Of a stretch of 64,000 nucleotides of DNA, positions 47,796 to 57,489 are shown piece after piece. Below the pieces are notes generated by a model that did no database searches, was not told where the DNA came from, and saw only the letters and a program-made list of their open reading frames with translations. Numbering within the stretch: the first letter of the stretch is position 1; every line of letters begins with the position of its first letter. The stretch spans positions 62,001 to 126,000 of the forward strand of contig NZ_SRZX01000005.1 of NCBI RefSeq assembly GCF_004792665.1. The letters are read 5' to 3'. Made by a program: the position numbers and the translations under genes. The stretch is from Marinobacter orientalis (GTDB taxonomy: Bacteria; Pseudomonadota; Gammaproteobacteria; Pseudomonadales; Oleiphilaceae).

Positions 47796-49360
47796 ATGAC
47801 TCAGCGCCCCGACATCAACCAACTCTCTGCCGATCAGCTCCGTGCCCTGGCGACGGAACTGATGGACTCTCTGGACGCCAAAGATCAAGTCTTGGGCCGG
47901 AAGGAACGGGCGTTGGTGCGCAGCAACGCCATCATCGAGAAGCTGACCCACGAAGTCGCCATCCTCAAGCGTCACAAGTACGCCCGTCGCAGTGAACAAC
48001 TCGATGCGGTTCAGGGGAAGCTGCTGGACGAACTGATCGACAGCGATCTGGCCGCCATCGAAGCCGAGCTGGACCAGGCGATGGCCGAGCAGGAGAAGGC
48101 CTCTCGGCCCAAGCAGCAACCCAAGCGTACCCCACTACCGCCAGAACTGCCCCGTACCCTGATCCACCATGAACCTGAAAACACCCAATGCCGTTGCGGC
48201 TGCCAGCTCAAGCGTATTGGCGAGGACATCAGCGAGAAGCTGGATTACGTCCCGGGCGAGTTCACGGTGGAGCGCCACATCCGGGGCAAGTGGGCCTGCA
48301 ACGAATGCGAGACCCTGGTCCAGGCACCGGTACCACCGCAGGTAATCGACAAGGGCATCCCCACTGCCGGCCTATTGGCTCAGGTGCTGGTGGCCAAGTA
48401 CGCGGATCATCTGCCGCTGTACCGTCAGGAACGCATCTTCGGCCGTGCCGGACTCACGATCCCGCGTTCTACTCTGGCTGAATGGGTGGGCAACTGTGGC
48501 TTCCAGTTGCAGCCCCTGGTCGATGCACTGAGAAACATCTTGCTGGAGCACAACGTTCTGCATGCCGATGAAACCCCAGTCAGCATGCTGGCTCCAGGCA
48601 AGAAGAAAACTCACAAGGCCTATGTCTGGGCTTACTGCACCACGCCGTTCTCGGACCTGAAAGCCACCGTTTATGACTTCGCACCCAGCCGTGCGGGTGA
48701 ACATGCACGCACCTTCCTGGGCGACTGGCAGGGCAAGCTGGTCTGTGACGATTACGCCGGTTACAAGGCAGGGTTCGGCAACGGCATCACTGAAATCGGC
48801 TGTATGGCCCACGCCCGGCGCAAGTTCTATGATCTGCACGAAGCCAACAAGAGCGAGTTGGCAGCCAAAGCACTGGAATACATCGGTAGCCTCTACGAGA
48901 TCGAGCGAGATACCAAAGACCTGCCGCCGGATAAGCGCCGGGAAATCCGACAAACCAGAGCCAAACCACTGGCTGACGCACTGCATCAGTGGATGTTGGC
49001 GCATCGACAGAAGGTGCCGGATGGATCCGGCACGGCCAAAGCCCTGGATTACAGCCTCAAACGCTGGGAAGCGCTGACGCGCTACCTCGACGATGGTGCT
49101 GTGCCCATCGACAACAACTGGGTGGAAAACCAGATCCGACCCTGGGCGCTGGGACGCAGCAACTGGCTGTTCGCGGGATCACTGCGCAGTGGCCAGCGTG
49201 CGGCTGCGGTCATGAGCCTGATCCAGTCTGCCAAGCTGAACGGGCATGATCCCTATGCCTACCTGAAAGATGTGTTGGTTGGCTGCCAACTCAGAAGAAC
49301 AACGCTATCAACGAGCTGTTACCTCATAACTGGAAGCAAGGAGCGCCTAACAAGGTGTGA
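47796..49360 (+). pseudogene. tnpC: IS66 transposase TnpC, frameshifted near the C-terminus
   Basis: IS66 DDE transposase. N-terminal coiled coil and zinc-binding CRCGCQL..CNEC region, catalytic Asp in LHADETPVSML and VCDDYAGYKAG, Glu in NNWVENQIRP. After AYLKDVLV the frame breaks: inserting one base between 49280 and 49281 restores the normal IS66 ending RLPTQKNNAINELLPHNW and a stop at 49358-49360. As written the protein runs on for about 95 unrelated residues to 49646. The DDE core is intact, so partial activity cannot be excluded; a sequencing error is the alternative. Confidence 0.8.
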
Positions 49361-49676
49361 TGGCAGACATTCAGGTTATAGAACAACTACATGTAGCGAA
49401 CTCGTAGTATGGCAGCCAGAGAATATCGAGACCGACCGCTCTAGCCTCCGCGGCAATAACAGTCTACCTTCCTTTCTAACTGCTTCCAGAGAATCAGTTC
49501 GTCCATCCATTTCAAAAAAATGTTGCGGCGGATCTTGCGTTTCCTGCTCTGGTAATCAGCTTCGGAGAAGAAATCTGGTCCATGGCGGTAACGAATCCTA
49601 TGCGATTGACGGAGGCCGTTTTATCGATGATTTTGAGATCCATTGAGAATGTCCCTAAGTAACCAGAGGCGGATAG
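49361..49676. other. Region right of the IS66 remnant
   Basis: About 316 bp with no supported gene. The aberrant tail of the frameshifted transposase reads through it. The last stretch, YAIDGGRFIDDFEIH, looks like real protein sequence and may be a fragment of a disrupted gene, but it is too short to name. AGAGGCGGA near the end is the ribosome binding region of the next gene. Confidence 0.4.
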
Positions 49677-50639
49677 ATGACTGGTGTACAGCCCTCGCGA
49701 TTGCAGAATTTCCCGATTTCCTGGTTTGCTGTGGTCATGGGAATGGCGGGGTTCACAGGGGCCTGGCATCATGCGGAAATCCTTCTGGCACTTCCTGTTC
49801 GGCCGAGCCTTGTCTTGCTGGCTCTGACTGTTATTACGTTTGTACTTCTGTTGGCACTTTACCTGACCAAGATTCTGAAATACCCGAATCAGGTAAAGGC
49901 GGAATATTCAAATCCGATAAAGCTTAATTTTTTTCCCACGGTCTCCATCGACCTGATCCTGATCAGCGTGGTACTGCTGCCCTATAGCCATTCGCTTTCA
50001 CTGGTAAGCTGGGCTGCGGGCGCTGTTCTGCATCTGGCATTTACTCTTCATGTGCTTTCGATGTGGCTGCACCAGACCCATTTCGAGGTTGATCACGTCA
50101 ATCCAGCCTGGTTTATCCCTGTTGTTGGCAACATTCTGGTGCCCATTGCCGGCGTCAGTCATGCATCGCCAGAGATTTCATGGTTTTTCTTCAGCATCGG
50201 CCTGATATTCTGGCTGGTACTACTTACCATTATTTTCTACCGCATGCTCTTCCATCAGCCGCTGCCCGCCAAGCTGCTGCCAACCCTGTTTATCCTGATC
50301 GCACCACCGGCGGCGGGCTTTATTTCCTGGCTACAGCTCACTGGCGAGCTGAATGCCTTTGCTCGTATCCTCTATTACGTGTCCATCTTCCTGACGCTGA
50401 TGCTGATGACGCAGGTTAAACGCTTTCTGAAGCTGGAGTTCTCTCTGTCTTCCTGGGCTTACTCCTTTCCCATGGCGGCCATCACTATTGCCACTTTCAC
50501 GATGTACGAGCAACTTCACCTGCCATTCTTCAAAGGCCTGGGGATGGCTCTTCTGATATTGCTCACCGTATTGATAGCAATGCTGGTCTGGAAGACTGCC
50601 CGGGCAGTGCGGCACAGGGCGATTTGCATTGAGGATTAG
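49677..50639 (+). CDS. SLAC1/TehA-type (TDT family) membrane transporter
   Basis: A 320-residue inner-membrane protein with about ten hydrophobic segments. The opening FPISWFAVVMGMAGFTGAW and the VNPAWFIPVVGNILVPIAG block are typical of the tellurite-resistance/dicarboxylate transporter family, which includes the TehA and SLAC1 anion channels. It may export or pass anions such as sulfite, tellurite or C4-dicarboxylates; the substrate is not readable. AGAGGCGG lies 6-13 nt before the ATG. It appears to be a single-gene unit following the IS remnant. Confidence 0.85.
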   Translation: MTGVQPSRLQNFPISWFAVVMGMAGFTGAWHHAEILLALPVRPSLVLLALTVITFVLLLALYLTKILKYPNQVKAEYSNPIKLNFFPTVSIDLILISVVLLPYSHSLSLVSWAAGAVLHLAFTLHVLSMWLHQTHFEVDHVNPAWFIPVVGNILVPIAGVSHASPEISWFFFSIGLIFWLVLLTIIFYRMLFHQPLPAKLLPTLFILIAPPAAGFISWLQLTGELNAFARILYYVSIFLTLMLMTQVKRFLKLEFSLSSWAYSFPMAAITIATFTMYEQLHLPFFKGLGMALLILLTVLIAMLVWKTARAVRHRAICIED

Positions 50640-51210
50640 CGCGTGCAGTCACCCTCACACTCGCTTTTCCTCCATTCATTCCGGGTATCTCTAGGGAGCT
50701 GTCAAATCAATATTGAAAGTTACAAGGCGGGATTTCCGGACGCTTACCAAAAGATACCCGAAAGGAAGTCGTGAGGCATCTAACCTCACATCTGGGGCGA
50801 CACGGGCTTCATACGCCTGAACCAGCACATACTCGCGCAGGTTGTCTGCGAACATCTGTGCTTTCCGGACCTCCCCAAAGACGTCTGGCGATTCTCCAAC
50901 GACCGGCGATTGGGTTGGACCCTGTGTCCTGGTTGGAAACATATCTATGAAATTGGCAGAAATCTTGGAATCTGAAGGTTGATCCAGCAGAATCAAAGAA
51001 AAGGGGCAGCTGATCTGCGCCTGACCATTCTTAAGGGGAGCAGAAAGTCATCACGAAGGCGAGCCGCGCAGCTTAGCACTAATAGCCTTCTTAAGAACCA
51101 ATGACGTACCGTGATTAGAGATACCCACCGCAATTGGCAACACCCGGAACTCAGGAGCATTAGCCATCAGTCTTTTTAGAGAAGGGCAGTTTTCAGCTGG
51201 GGCTCGCAGA
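50640..51210. other. Intergenic region with a weak minus-strand ORF
   Basis: About 570 bp. The only protein-like frame is on the minus strand at 50691-50942 (83 residues, ending RKSRLVTFNIDLTAP), with no recognisable family and no clear ribosome binding site. It may be a relic. The frame at 51051-51290 overlaps the next gene in antisense and is not supported. No RNA gene is visible. Confidence 0.35.
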
Positions 51211-51990
51211 GTGAAGAGAGCAATCAATACCAACGTGCACCACGCACTTGTTGGCATCGCCCTGTTTGCGTGGGCAGTGATGCCACTCAACGTGGCAGAT
51301 TTAATGTTCTATCCCTTTCTTATTTGCGTAATAGGCATCATTGCTAGGGCCGGCTATGAACAGGGAAAGTTGCGAAGGCGGGCCTGGCTTCGCCAGTATC
51401 TTAAAGAAGACTCCATTTTACACAGACGACTGTCCGTTGGGCTTCTGTCGTGGCTAGTCACGTTGCCTGTGGCCACTTTCCTGGCCTTTATTCTTCTTTT
51501 AAATATCAGATCTGGGGATTGGGGGCTCTGGCTGGTCCTACTAACCGGCTTTATCGTTTTCATCTGGGCAAAAGGCTACTTTGTTCCGCGGCTAGAGAGT
51601 CATGTAGTTGAGGACTCTCTGGCTTCTATTGGACGGAAAGTGAGTATCCTCCCCACCGCTGGTGCGATGATTACTCTTTTTGTAATTCTCGCCCAGGTAC
51701 TACCGCATCCAAATGTCGAAGGTATGGCTTGGCCTGAAATGATCAGGATTGGAACTAGCCATATTCAGGGGGTGGGCCTCCTGCCGTTCCTGGAGCGAAT
51801 GTTTCTCGCCCTAACGCTGACGGAGTACTGGGCCATGCAGAACGCTATCCAATCCCTCGGTACACCTTTGACCCTTAACCTGATGGGCTGGACTCTGTTT
51901 TTTTTGTCACAATGTGCTTTTATCTGGGCTTTCTGCCGATTGCTGGCTGGCACCGAATCTCTGAAAGCTCGACTGCTGGAGATAAAGTAG
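51211..51990 (+). CDS. Uncharacterised inner-membrane protein
   Basis: A 259-residue protein with about five or six membrane segments (roughly 10-28, 30-48, 78-100, 105-125, 150-165, 222-244) and basic cytoplasmic stretches such as GKLRRRAWLRQYL. No family recognised. The start is a GTG at 51211. The next gene begins inside its stop codon (TAGTG), so the two form a translationally coupled pair. The pair's function is unknown. Confidence 0.6.
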   Translation: MKRAINTNVHHALVGIALFAWAVMPLNVADLMFYPFLICVIGIIARAGYEQGKLRRRAWLRQYLKEDSILHRRLSVGLLSWLVTLPVATFLAFILLLNIRSGDWGLWLVLLTGFIVFIWAKGYFVPRLESHVVEDSLASIGRKVSILPTAGAMITLFVILAQVLPHPNVEGMAWPEMIRIGTSHIQGVGLLPFLERMFLALTLTEYWAMQNAIQSLGTPLTLNLMGWTLFFLSQCAFIWAFCRLLAGTESLKARLLEIK

Positions 51991-53162
51991 TGAATGACGT
52001 TGCAAAAACTTTTGGGCCTGATCATAGCGACACACCGCAGAATTCAGGTTCTGAGATAAATGACGGCAAGCGACCGGTTAACAAAGGCATCATTTTTTCC
52101 CTGCTTGTTTTGGGCCTTGTGCTGACTCTCGGTTTTCAATGGCTTTATAGTTATGTAAGCGACGTGTTGGCGCCCACTTCCTTTGCCTATATAACGGCAT
52201 CGGGTGATCAGGTTGTGCTGGACCGGTCTGGCCAGAAAACTTTTGCTGGGCTGCTTTCACGAGAAACGGATGCTTTCGAAAGTGATGTGATTGGCGAGCT
52301 GGATCCGGTCGCTGAACGCGGTGTGGACAAAAGTTTTAATCAATTACAAAACGGCGTAGATGCATATCTGGACTGGTATTTTTCGGTTTCAGGAAGCTAC
52401 ATGCGGATGTATGTCGCTCTTACCAAGGATCTGGATGAATGGTCAGAAAAGCAAATTCAAGAGCGGCTGCTCGAGGAGAGCGGATTTTTGGATAGCCTCG
52501 CGGATTTTGAGCGCGAATATCGCCAGCGACAAACCGAGTTGGTTAAGGCTGAATTACAGGAAACACAAAACTCATTACACAAGTTCTTGCAAGCGCACGG
52601 TACCGAGATATTGCCGGAAGAATTAACACCAGATATTCTCTTACTCAACTTCAGTATAGTAACTGATGCTCCTGATGTTCAGGTGGAAATCGAACGCGTT
52701 GAAAATTCCATGGTAATTGGTGGCGCTTTTGGTTTGGCCGCGAGAGTGGCCAGCTTAGGGGGAGTGAAGGCGGCCACCGTTTTCGCTAGGCAATTTACCG
52801 TTAGAGTAGCAGGCCATGGGATCAGAGCAGCAACCTCTGGCGCATTGAGTGCTGCGGCAACAAGTTTCACCGGGCCGGGTGCTGCTGTTGTTGGTGCAGC
52901 TGTTACAGGTGCTTCTATTGCCTCTTATATCGGCGCTGAATACTTGGCACTCAATGCTCAGGAGACGCTGTATCGCCCGAAAATGGAGCAAGATTTGCGC
53001 GATTTAATTGAGTTGAAGCGCAAAGAAACGAGGGTTGGCCTCAAAGAAAATACCCAGCAAGAAATACGCAGCATTGCGCAAACGATTCAACAAGATGTAG
53101 CCGAGCAGGAGCGGGTGAAAGGGATCCCGCGAACCTATCGAGTATGGGATGATCCTATTTGA
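51990..53162 (+). CDS. Uncharacterised single-pass protein with hydrophobic Ala/Gly-rich region
   Basis: A 390-residue protein with a short cytoplasmic N-terminus, one strong membrane segment at about 33-53, a charged helical domain (about 70-235) with a coiled-coil-like stretch, then a long Ala/Gly-rich hydrophobic region (about 240-320) and a charged helical tail. The hydrophobic region resembles membrane-inserting hairpins of pore formers, but no family is recognised. GTG 51990 overlaps the previous stop, with GGAG at 51977-51980. A longer frame from 51912 lies inside the upstream gene. Confidence 0.6.
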   Translation: MNDVAKTFGPDHSDTPQNSGSEINDGKRPVNKGIIFSLLVLGLVLTLGFQWLYSYVSDVLAPTSFAYITASGDQVVLDRSGQKTFAGLLSRETDAFESDVIGELDPVAERGVDKSFNQLQNGVDAYLDWYFSVSGSYMRMYVALTKDLDEWSEKQIQERLLEESGFLDSLADFEREYRQRQTELVKAELQETQNSLHKFLQAHGTEILPEELTPDILLLNFSIVTDAPDVQVEIERVENSMVIGGAFGLAARVASLGGVKAATVFARQFTVRVAGHGIRAATSGALSAAATSFTGPGAAVVGAAVTGASIASYIGAEYLALNAQETLYRPKMEQDLRDLIELKRKETRVGLKENTQQEIRSIAQTIQQDVAEQERVKGIPRTYRVWDDPI

Positions 53163-53517
53163 TAGTGCGACGCCCAACCTCGGCAAATTATCAAAGGCTC
53201 ACCCCATTACAGTTTCTATACACGCTGTATAACTTTATCTGATCCCTAAGTTCGTTCGAATCTTGCCAATCTTTTGCTTTTCCCGCATTGAGATCCCTTT
53301 CTTTTTATTGCAGAGCAACCCAACCAACCAGGTTGCGGCATCATCTGTCGCGTACCAACGCGCTCGAAGCCACAGCTATAACGAGTTTGGCTTCAATGGG
53401 GTAGGCCATTGGCCGGGCCTTCTGCTTCAACGGGACAAAAACTACCTAAATCCGGATCGGCGACATGATCTGTCGCAACACCTCCTTACACTAAAACCAT
53501 AACGTACAGGAGGCTGA
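53163..53517. other. Intergenic region before the phosphoesterase operon
   Basis: About 355 bp, no supported gene. A 79-codon plus-strand frame (53263-53502) shows no motif and no binding site. The right end carries AGGAGG at 53507-53512, the ribosome binding site of the next gene, so its promoter should lie here. Confidence 0.5.
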
Positions 53518-53775
53518 ATGAGCATCGTACTGAAAGCACATATGATTTCCCGAGCGTTGTTTGAATTTGATCCGATGAACACCTGCTGCAAAGAGAACGA
53601 TTGTTTTGACGAATATGACCGGATCGGAGAGGGTGTGGAGGGTCGGTTGCGGCAGGGGTTTTCACTGAAACAGGCGCTTGTCCTGGAGCTGGCCGAGTCT
53701 TTTTTCGAGGATGGCTCATTACATACCGACTGCCTGGACCAGGTGGTGTCTTATTTAGAAGGGAGGGATTACTGA
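53518..53775 (+). CDS. Small conserved protein paired with a phosphoesterase
   Basis: An 85-residue acidic protein. The distinctive segment FDPMNTCCKENDCFDEYDRI has three cysteines and several acids in its first half, followed by a helical region (LRQGFSLKQALVLELAESFF). I do not recognise a characterised family; weak resemblance to DUF1871-type small proteins. A strong AGGAGG lies 5 nt before the ATG. The phosphoesterase gene starts 2 bp after its stop, so they are one unit. It could be a metal-binding partner or inhibitor. Confidence 0.65.
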   Translation: MSIVLKAHMISRALFEFDPMNTCCKENDCFDEYDRIGEGVEGRLRQGFSLKQALVLELAESFFEDGSLHTDCLDQVVSYLEGRDY

Positions 53776-53777
53776 AC

Positions 53778-54719
53778 ATGTACGACCTGATTGGTGATGT
53801 CCACGGCTATGCCACTGAACTGAAGTCCCTGCTTACCAAATTGGACTACCAGGAGATCAACGGTGTCTGGCAGCACCCGGAACGCAAAGTCATTTTTCTG
53901 GGCGACTTCGTAGATCGGGGCCCGGAACAGGTGGAAACGGTCAGGATTGCTCAACGAATGGTGGAGAGCGAAAACGCCCTGGCTGTTATGGGCAACCACG
54001 AATTCAATGCGGTGGCCTGGGCAACCAGAGATCCAGAAAATCCAGACCAGCACCTGCGCGCTCATAATGAAAAGAACTTCAAGCAACACAAAGAGTTTCT
54101 CGAGCAAGTGGGTGAGGGCAGCGACCTACATCAGAGCATGGTCGAATGGTTCAAAACTCTGCCCATATACCTGGACCTGCCGGACTTGCGGGTAGTTCAC
54201 GCTTGTTGGCATCCGGAGTATCTGAAAAACGTTGATAAGTACACCGATGGCAAAAACCGGCTATTGGAGCGGGCCTGGAATGAAAGCAGCCAAGAAGGAA
54301 GCGAAGTTTTCAATATCGTTGAGACGTTGCTCAAGGGCCTGGAGATCCCCCTTCCCGAAGGAAAGCACTTTTTCGACAAAGAAGGTAACAAGCGTACTGA
54401 CATCCGCTCCCAATGGTGGAGATCCGGAGAGCTGACATACCGCGACCTTGCGATGGTGCCCGGCGAGGAAATCCACAAGATTCCCCATACCCCCATGGAA
54501 GAACACATCCTCCCGGGCTACGACGAAGAAAAGCCTGTGTTTGTAGGCCACTACTGGATGACAGGGGAACCAGCGCCTCTCAGTGACCATATCGCCTGCC
54601 TGGACTACAGTGTGGCAGGCAAACATGGCGGAAAGTTATGTGCATACCGCTTTGATGGAGAAGCGCGGCTGAGTAAAGAGAAGTTTGTGTGGGTGGAAGG
54701 CCCAAAGTTCCTGTCCTGA
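53778..54719 (+). CDS. ApaH/PrpA-like metallophosphoesterase
   Basis: A 313-residue calcineurin-type enzyme. Dinuclear metal motifs appear in order: GDVHG (6-10), GDFVDRG (42-48), GNHE (72-75) and HACWHPEY. The family hydrolyses phosphoproteins, dinucleoside tetraphosphates (ApaH) or RNA caps. About 120 residues between the GNHE and the C-terminal His motifs are longer than in PrpA. In this context, upstream of nuclease-helicase genes, nucleotide signalling or DNA/RNA end processing is possible; the substrate is unknown. Confidence 0.85.
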   Translation: MYDLIGDVHGYATELKSLLTKLDYQEINGVWQHPERKVIFLGDFVDRGPEQVETVRIAQRMVESENALAVMGNHEFNAVAWATRDPENPDQHLRAHNEKNFKQHKEFLEQVGEGSDLHQSMVEWFKTLPIYLDLPDLRVVHACWHPEYLKNVDKYTDGKNRLLERAWNESSQEGSEVFNIVETLLKGLEIPLPEGKHFFDKEGNKRTDIRSQWWRSGELTYRDLAMVPGEEIHKIPHTPMEEHILPGYDEEKPVFVGHYWMTGEPAPLSDHIACLDYSVAGKHGGKLCAYRFDGEARLSKEKFVWVEGPKFLS

Positions 54720-54849
54720 GAAATATGAATACCTGACGCTTTAACACGAATTAACAGCATCCAAATTGCTGCTTACAAACCAAGCGGTTATAACGTTAGG
54801 CAGGTTTTGGAGAAACCGCTGTTCAGTAACATCAAAATAAGGACAAGAA

Positions 54850-57489
54850 ATGGACTTCATCCTGGTCCCCGATGCGCTAACTGCCAGTGAAACCCGCTAT
54901 GCTCTCGCCCAGCGCAACACCATGGGCACAAAAGTTGGCAGTTTCTCCGTACTGCTAGAGACTCTGGCTGAACTCTGGCTAATCGAGCCGTCGGAGTTGG
55001 ACTGGGACGTCGCCCTGCAAGAACAGGCTTTGGCCATGCGCGATGCCTTCTGGGCTCGAAGCATTCGGGTGGATGAACCGGCAACAGTCGCTGAACTCAG
55101 AGTCAGTCTGCAATTCTTGCTGAACCATTTGCCTTTGGGGGCACGGCCCAAAGAAATACCCTCGGCAGCTAACCGCAACCAGCGTTATTACAACGATCTT
55201 CTCGGCCTCGCACGAGGCATAGGTGAGCGACCAGCCCCGGACCAACTCGCCGAGCAATGGTTCAAAGAGCACCAAGAGCTTTGCATTGAACCGGTGTATG
55301 TCTACCCGACCTTGGACACTGGGCAACTCTATCCCTGGCAGCAGCAGATCCTCGAGATACTGAACGCTAAAGGCTGGCTTGCGCCAGAGGCGGATAAATA
55401 CAGCTTTATTCCTTCGCCAGCCCCGGAGAATGAGAACAGCCCGATTCAGCAGTTCGCTAATACCTTGTTCGATCCGGGAAAGGCCTCTATTGAGCTTGCA
55501 AACCTGCACTGGCTAACCTGCCGTGACCACCTTCAGGAAGTAGAAGCCGTCACATCCATGGCGCAGGCGGCAGTGGAGCAGGGCACCAGGCCGGAAAAAA
55601 TTGCCGTCGTTGTCCCCGGGGGAGGCGATTACGAACTCTGGCTGGAGAAACACTTTGAGTATGCCGGGCTGATCGCCAGCAATCTGCGGCCCGAGTCAGG
55701 CGTGTTCGACTGGCAGTCCTCACTGATTCACGACCTTCTTACAAGCCTGGTTCAGCCAGACATTCCCATGGCGATGATGAGTGCCATCATCAATCCACTA
55801 ATGCCCTGGGCGCCAGGTCTTGGCCACAAGTTGGCCGAGCGGTTCGGTAATGGCGATGAACTTACGCTTGGAAATGAGCCAAGCCAGGAAGAGGAGGCCA
55901 TGCTCCGTCTTCTTCAAAACCAGCCAGAGGAAAATTCAGCTGCAGTGCTGGATTGGCTCAAGAATATCGCTGACAACACCCAAGGCCCGAGAATGAAAGG
56001 CCTTGGCAAGAAGCGCATGAGAACTCTGCTGGGCAACACCCGGCGCTTGATGGGTCTGTATGACAGCCAATCTTTCACTGACCAGATCAGTAACGTCATC
56101 CGGCAAACGCCAGTAACCACCCTCGAATCCCAGGAAGACCGCATCCGTTACCTGCATGCCATCAATATCATCCGGGAAGGTGAGCCGCTTCCGCTCCAGG
56201 TGGACGAGCTCTTTGTGCTTGGTTTTAACCAGGGCCACTACAGCTATCAACTGGAACACACTGGCACGATCAACCGGGATGGCTGGGACCAGCTGGCAGC
56301 GGACGCACAGTTGGCTATTCCGACTGTTGAAGAAAGCCAAAAACTCTGGGAAGAACAATTCTCCGAGTTGATGCGAAGGGCCGATCGCCGCATTACCTTC
56401 CTGCGATCGCTGAACGACCATCAAGGTGCCAGCCTGGAACCCAGCGAAACCTTGCTGGATATGGCGTTGTGTTTCCAGCCCCTCGAAAAGCTCGACCCCG
56501 AACAGCTGGAAAGGCCGGCATTACAGGCTGAACATCCTTTACTTCGTAAAACTGTGGTTACGCTTGAACAAACCGTTCCCCCGGAATTGAAAGATCTGGA
56601 ACTGGCACCGGAGTTGATTCAGCAAGCCCGGCTGAATCAAGACGGCACCCCGAAACCGGAATCGCCAAGCAGCCTGGAAAAACTCATGCAGTCTCCACTG
56701 GCGTGGCTACTGTACCGGCTGGGCATCAAATCCCGACAATGGGAGCCTCAAACCCCGGACATTTCCGTGCAGGGCACCATCGCCCATAAGGTGTTTGAAC
56801 TGTTCTATACACATCAGAACGACGCCTGGAGTGAGGCACTGTTCGACCGCCTGTTCAATCAGTCGGTTCAGGAAGAAGCTGCGTTTCTGGATTCACCCCA
56901 GTGGCGGCTCAAACGCAACCGGTTACGCAACAGTGTGTATCGTGCCCTGAACGACTTTGCCGCCTGGTGCCAGCAAGAAGACTGGAACATTTCCAACGTG
57001 GAACTGGAACTGCAGGGCCAGCTTTGGAACACTCCTTTGAAGGGTTTTGTGGATGCCGTGCTCACCGATGGCAACCAAACCCTGATTGTTGACTACAAAA
57101 CATCCAAGCATGGCAGCCGCTTAAAGCGGCTCGAAAAAGGCTACGAGCTACAAACCCTGATCTATCGGGAGCTGTACCAACAGCAAAATAGGGGGAGTGA
57201 TGTCATGAGCGGTTACTACACCCTCAACGACACCACCCTGCTGACGGACCAGCCCCTGAAACCCAGCGACCAGCTGAATGTGCTACAGCCTGAGCCAGAC
57301 CTGACCGCTCAATCGGCAGACGCCGTCACCCTGGTACAGGAACGTCTGAATGACCTGCATAGTGGCACCATCAAACTCAACGAACGCACCGATGAAAAAG
57401 ACTGGAAAGACCGGGGCATCACCCCCTACGCACTAACAGACAACCCGGTTATCAGCCGGTTCACCCGTGACGGGGAGGGCAACGCATGA
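54850..57489 (+). CDS. AddB-like PD-(D/E)XK nuclease subunit
   Basis: An 879-residue protein. The C-terminus carries a RecB-type nuclease: D735 in GFVDAVL and D748-Y-K750 in LIVDYKTSKHG, with a conserved helix (GYELQTLIYREL) behind it. The first 600 residues resemble the degenerate helicase region of AddB/RexB and related inactivated helicases, without a usable Walker A. It overlaps the next gene by 4 bp (ATGA), so the two products probably form a complex like AddAB. No iron-sulphur cysteine cluster is evident. AAGGACA precedes the ATG. Confidence 0.75.
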   Translation: MDFILVPDALTASETRYALAQRNTMGTKVGSFSVLLETLAELWLIEPSELDWDVALQEQALAMRDAFWARSIRVDEPATVAELRVSLQFLLNHLPLGARPKEIPSAANRNQRYYNDLLGLARGIGERPAPDQLAEQWFKEHQELCIEPVYVYPTLDTGQLYPWQQQILEILNAKGWLAPEADKYSFIPSPAPENENSPIQQFANTLFDPGKASIELANLHWLTCRDHLQEVEAVTSMAQAAVEQGTRPEKIAVVVPGGGDYELWLEKHFEYAGLIASNLRPESGVFDWQSSLIHDLLTSLVQPDIPMAMMSAIINPLMPWAPGLGHKLAERFGNGDELTLGNEPSQEEEAMLRLLQNQPEENSAAVLDWLKNIADNTQGPRMKGLGKKRMRTLLGNTRRLMGLYDSQSFTDQISNVIRQTPVTTLESQEDRIRYLHAINIIREGEPLPLQVDELFVLGFNQGHYSYQLEHTGTINRDGWDQLAADAQLAIPTVEESQKLWEEQFSELMRRADRRITFLRSLNDHQGASLEPSETLLDMALCFQPLEKLDPEQLERPALQAEHPLLRKTVVTLEQTVPPELKDLELAPELIQQARLNQDGTPKPESPSSLEKLMQSPLAWLLYRLGIKSRQWEPQTPDISVQGTIAHKVFELFYTHQNDAWSEALFDRLFNQSVQEEAAFLDSPQWRLKRNRLRNSVYRALNDFAAWCQQEDWNISNVELELQGQLWNTPLKGFVDAVLTDGNQTLIVDYKTSKHGSRLKRLEKGYELQTLIYRELYQQQNRGSDVMSGYYTLNDTTLLTDQPLKPSDQLNVLQPEPDLTAQSADAVTLVQERLNDLHSGTIKLNERTDEKDWKDRGITPYALTDNPVISRFTRDGEGNA

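Larger units (their letters stand above)
46941..49360 (+). mobile_element. IS66-family insertion sequence, right end not identifiable
   Basis: Carries the IS66 trio tnpA-tnpB-tnpC. GTAACCGTCCGGTAATCCC at 46941 resembles an IS66 left inverted repeat (these begin GTAA). The reverse complement expected after tnpC is absent: the sequence matches an IS66-like end up to about TGATGGC (49358-49364) and then diverges. Together with a frameshift in tnpC this suggests a decayed, immobile copy. The end given here is the tnpC stop in the original frame. Confidence 0.8.

Noticed and set aside
49361..49646. 95-residue C-terminal extension of the IS66 transposase
   Set aside because: Produced by a one-base frameshift; not part of the normal transposase.
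49512..49772. 86-codon minus-strand frame
   Set aside because: Overlaps the start of the transporter gene in antisense and has no recognisable motif.
53263..53502. 79-codon plus-strand frame before the phosphoesterase operon
   Set aside because: No ribosome binding site, no motif, sits in an expected promoter region.
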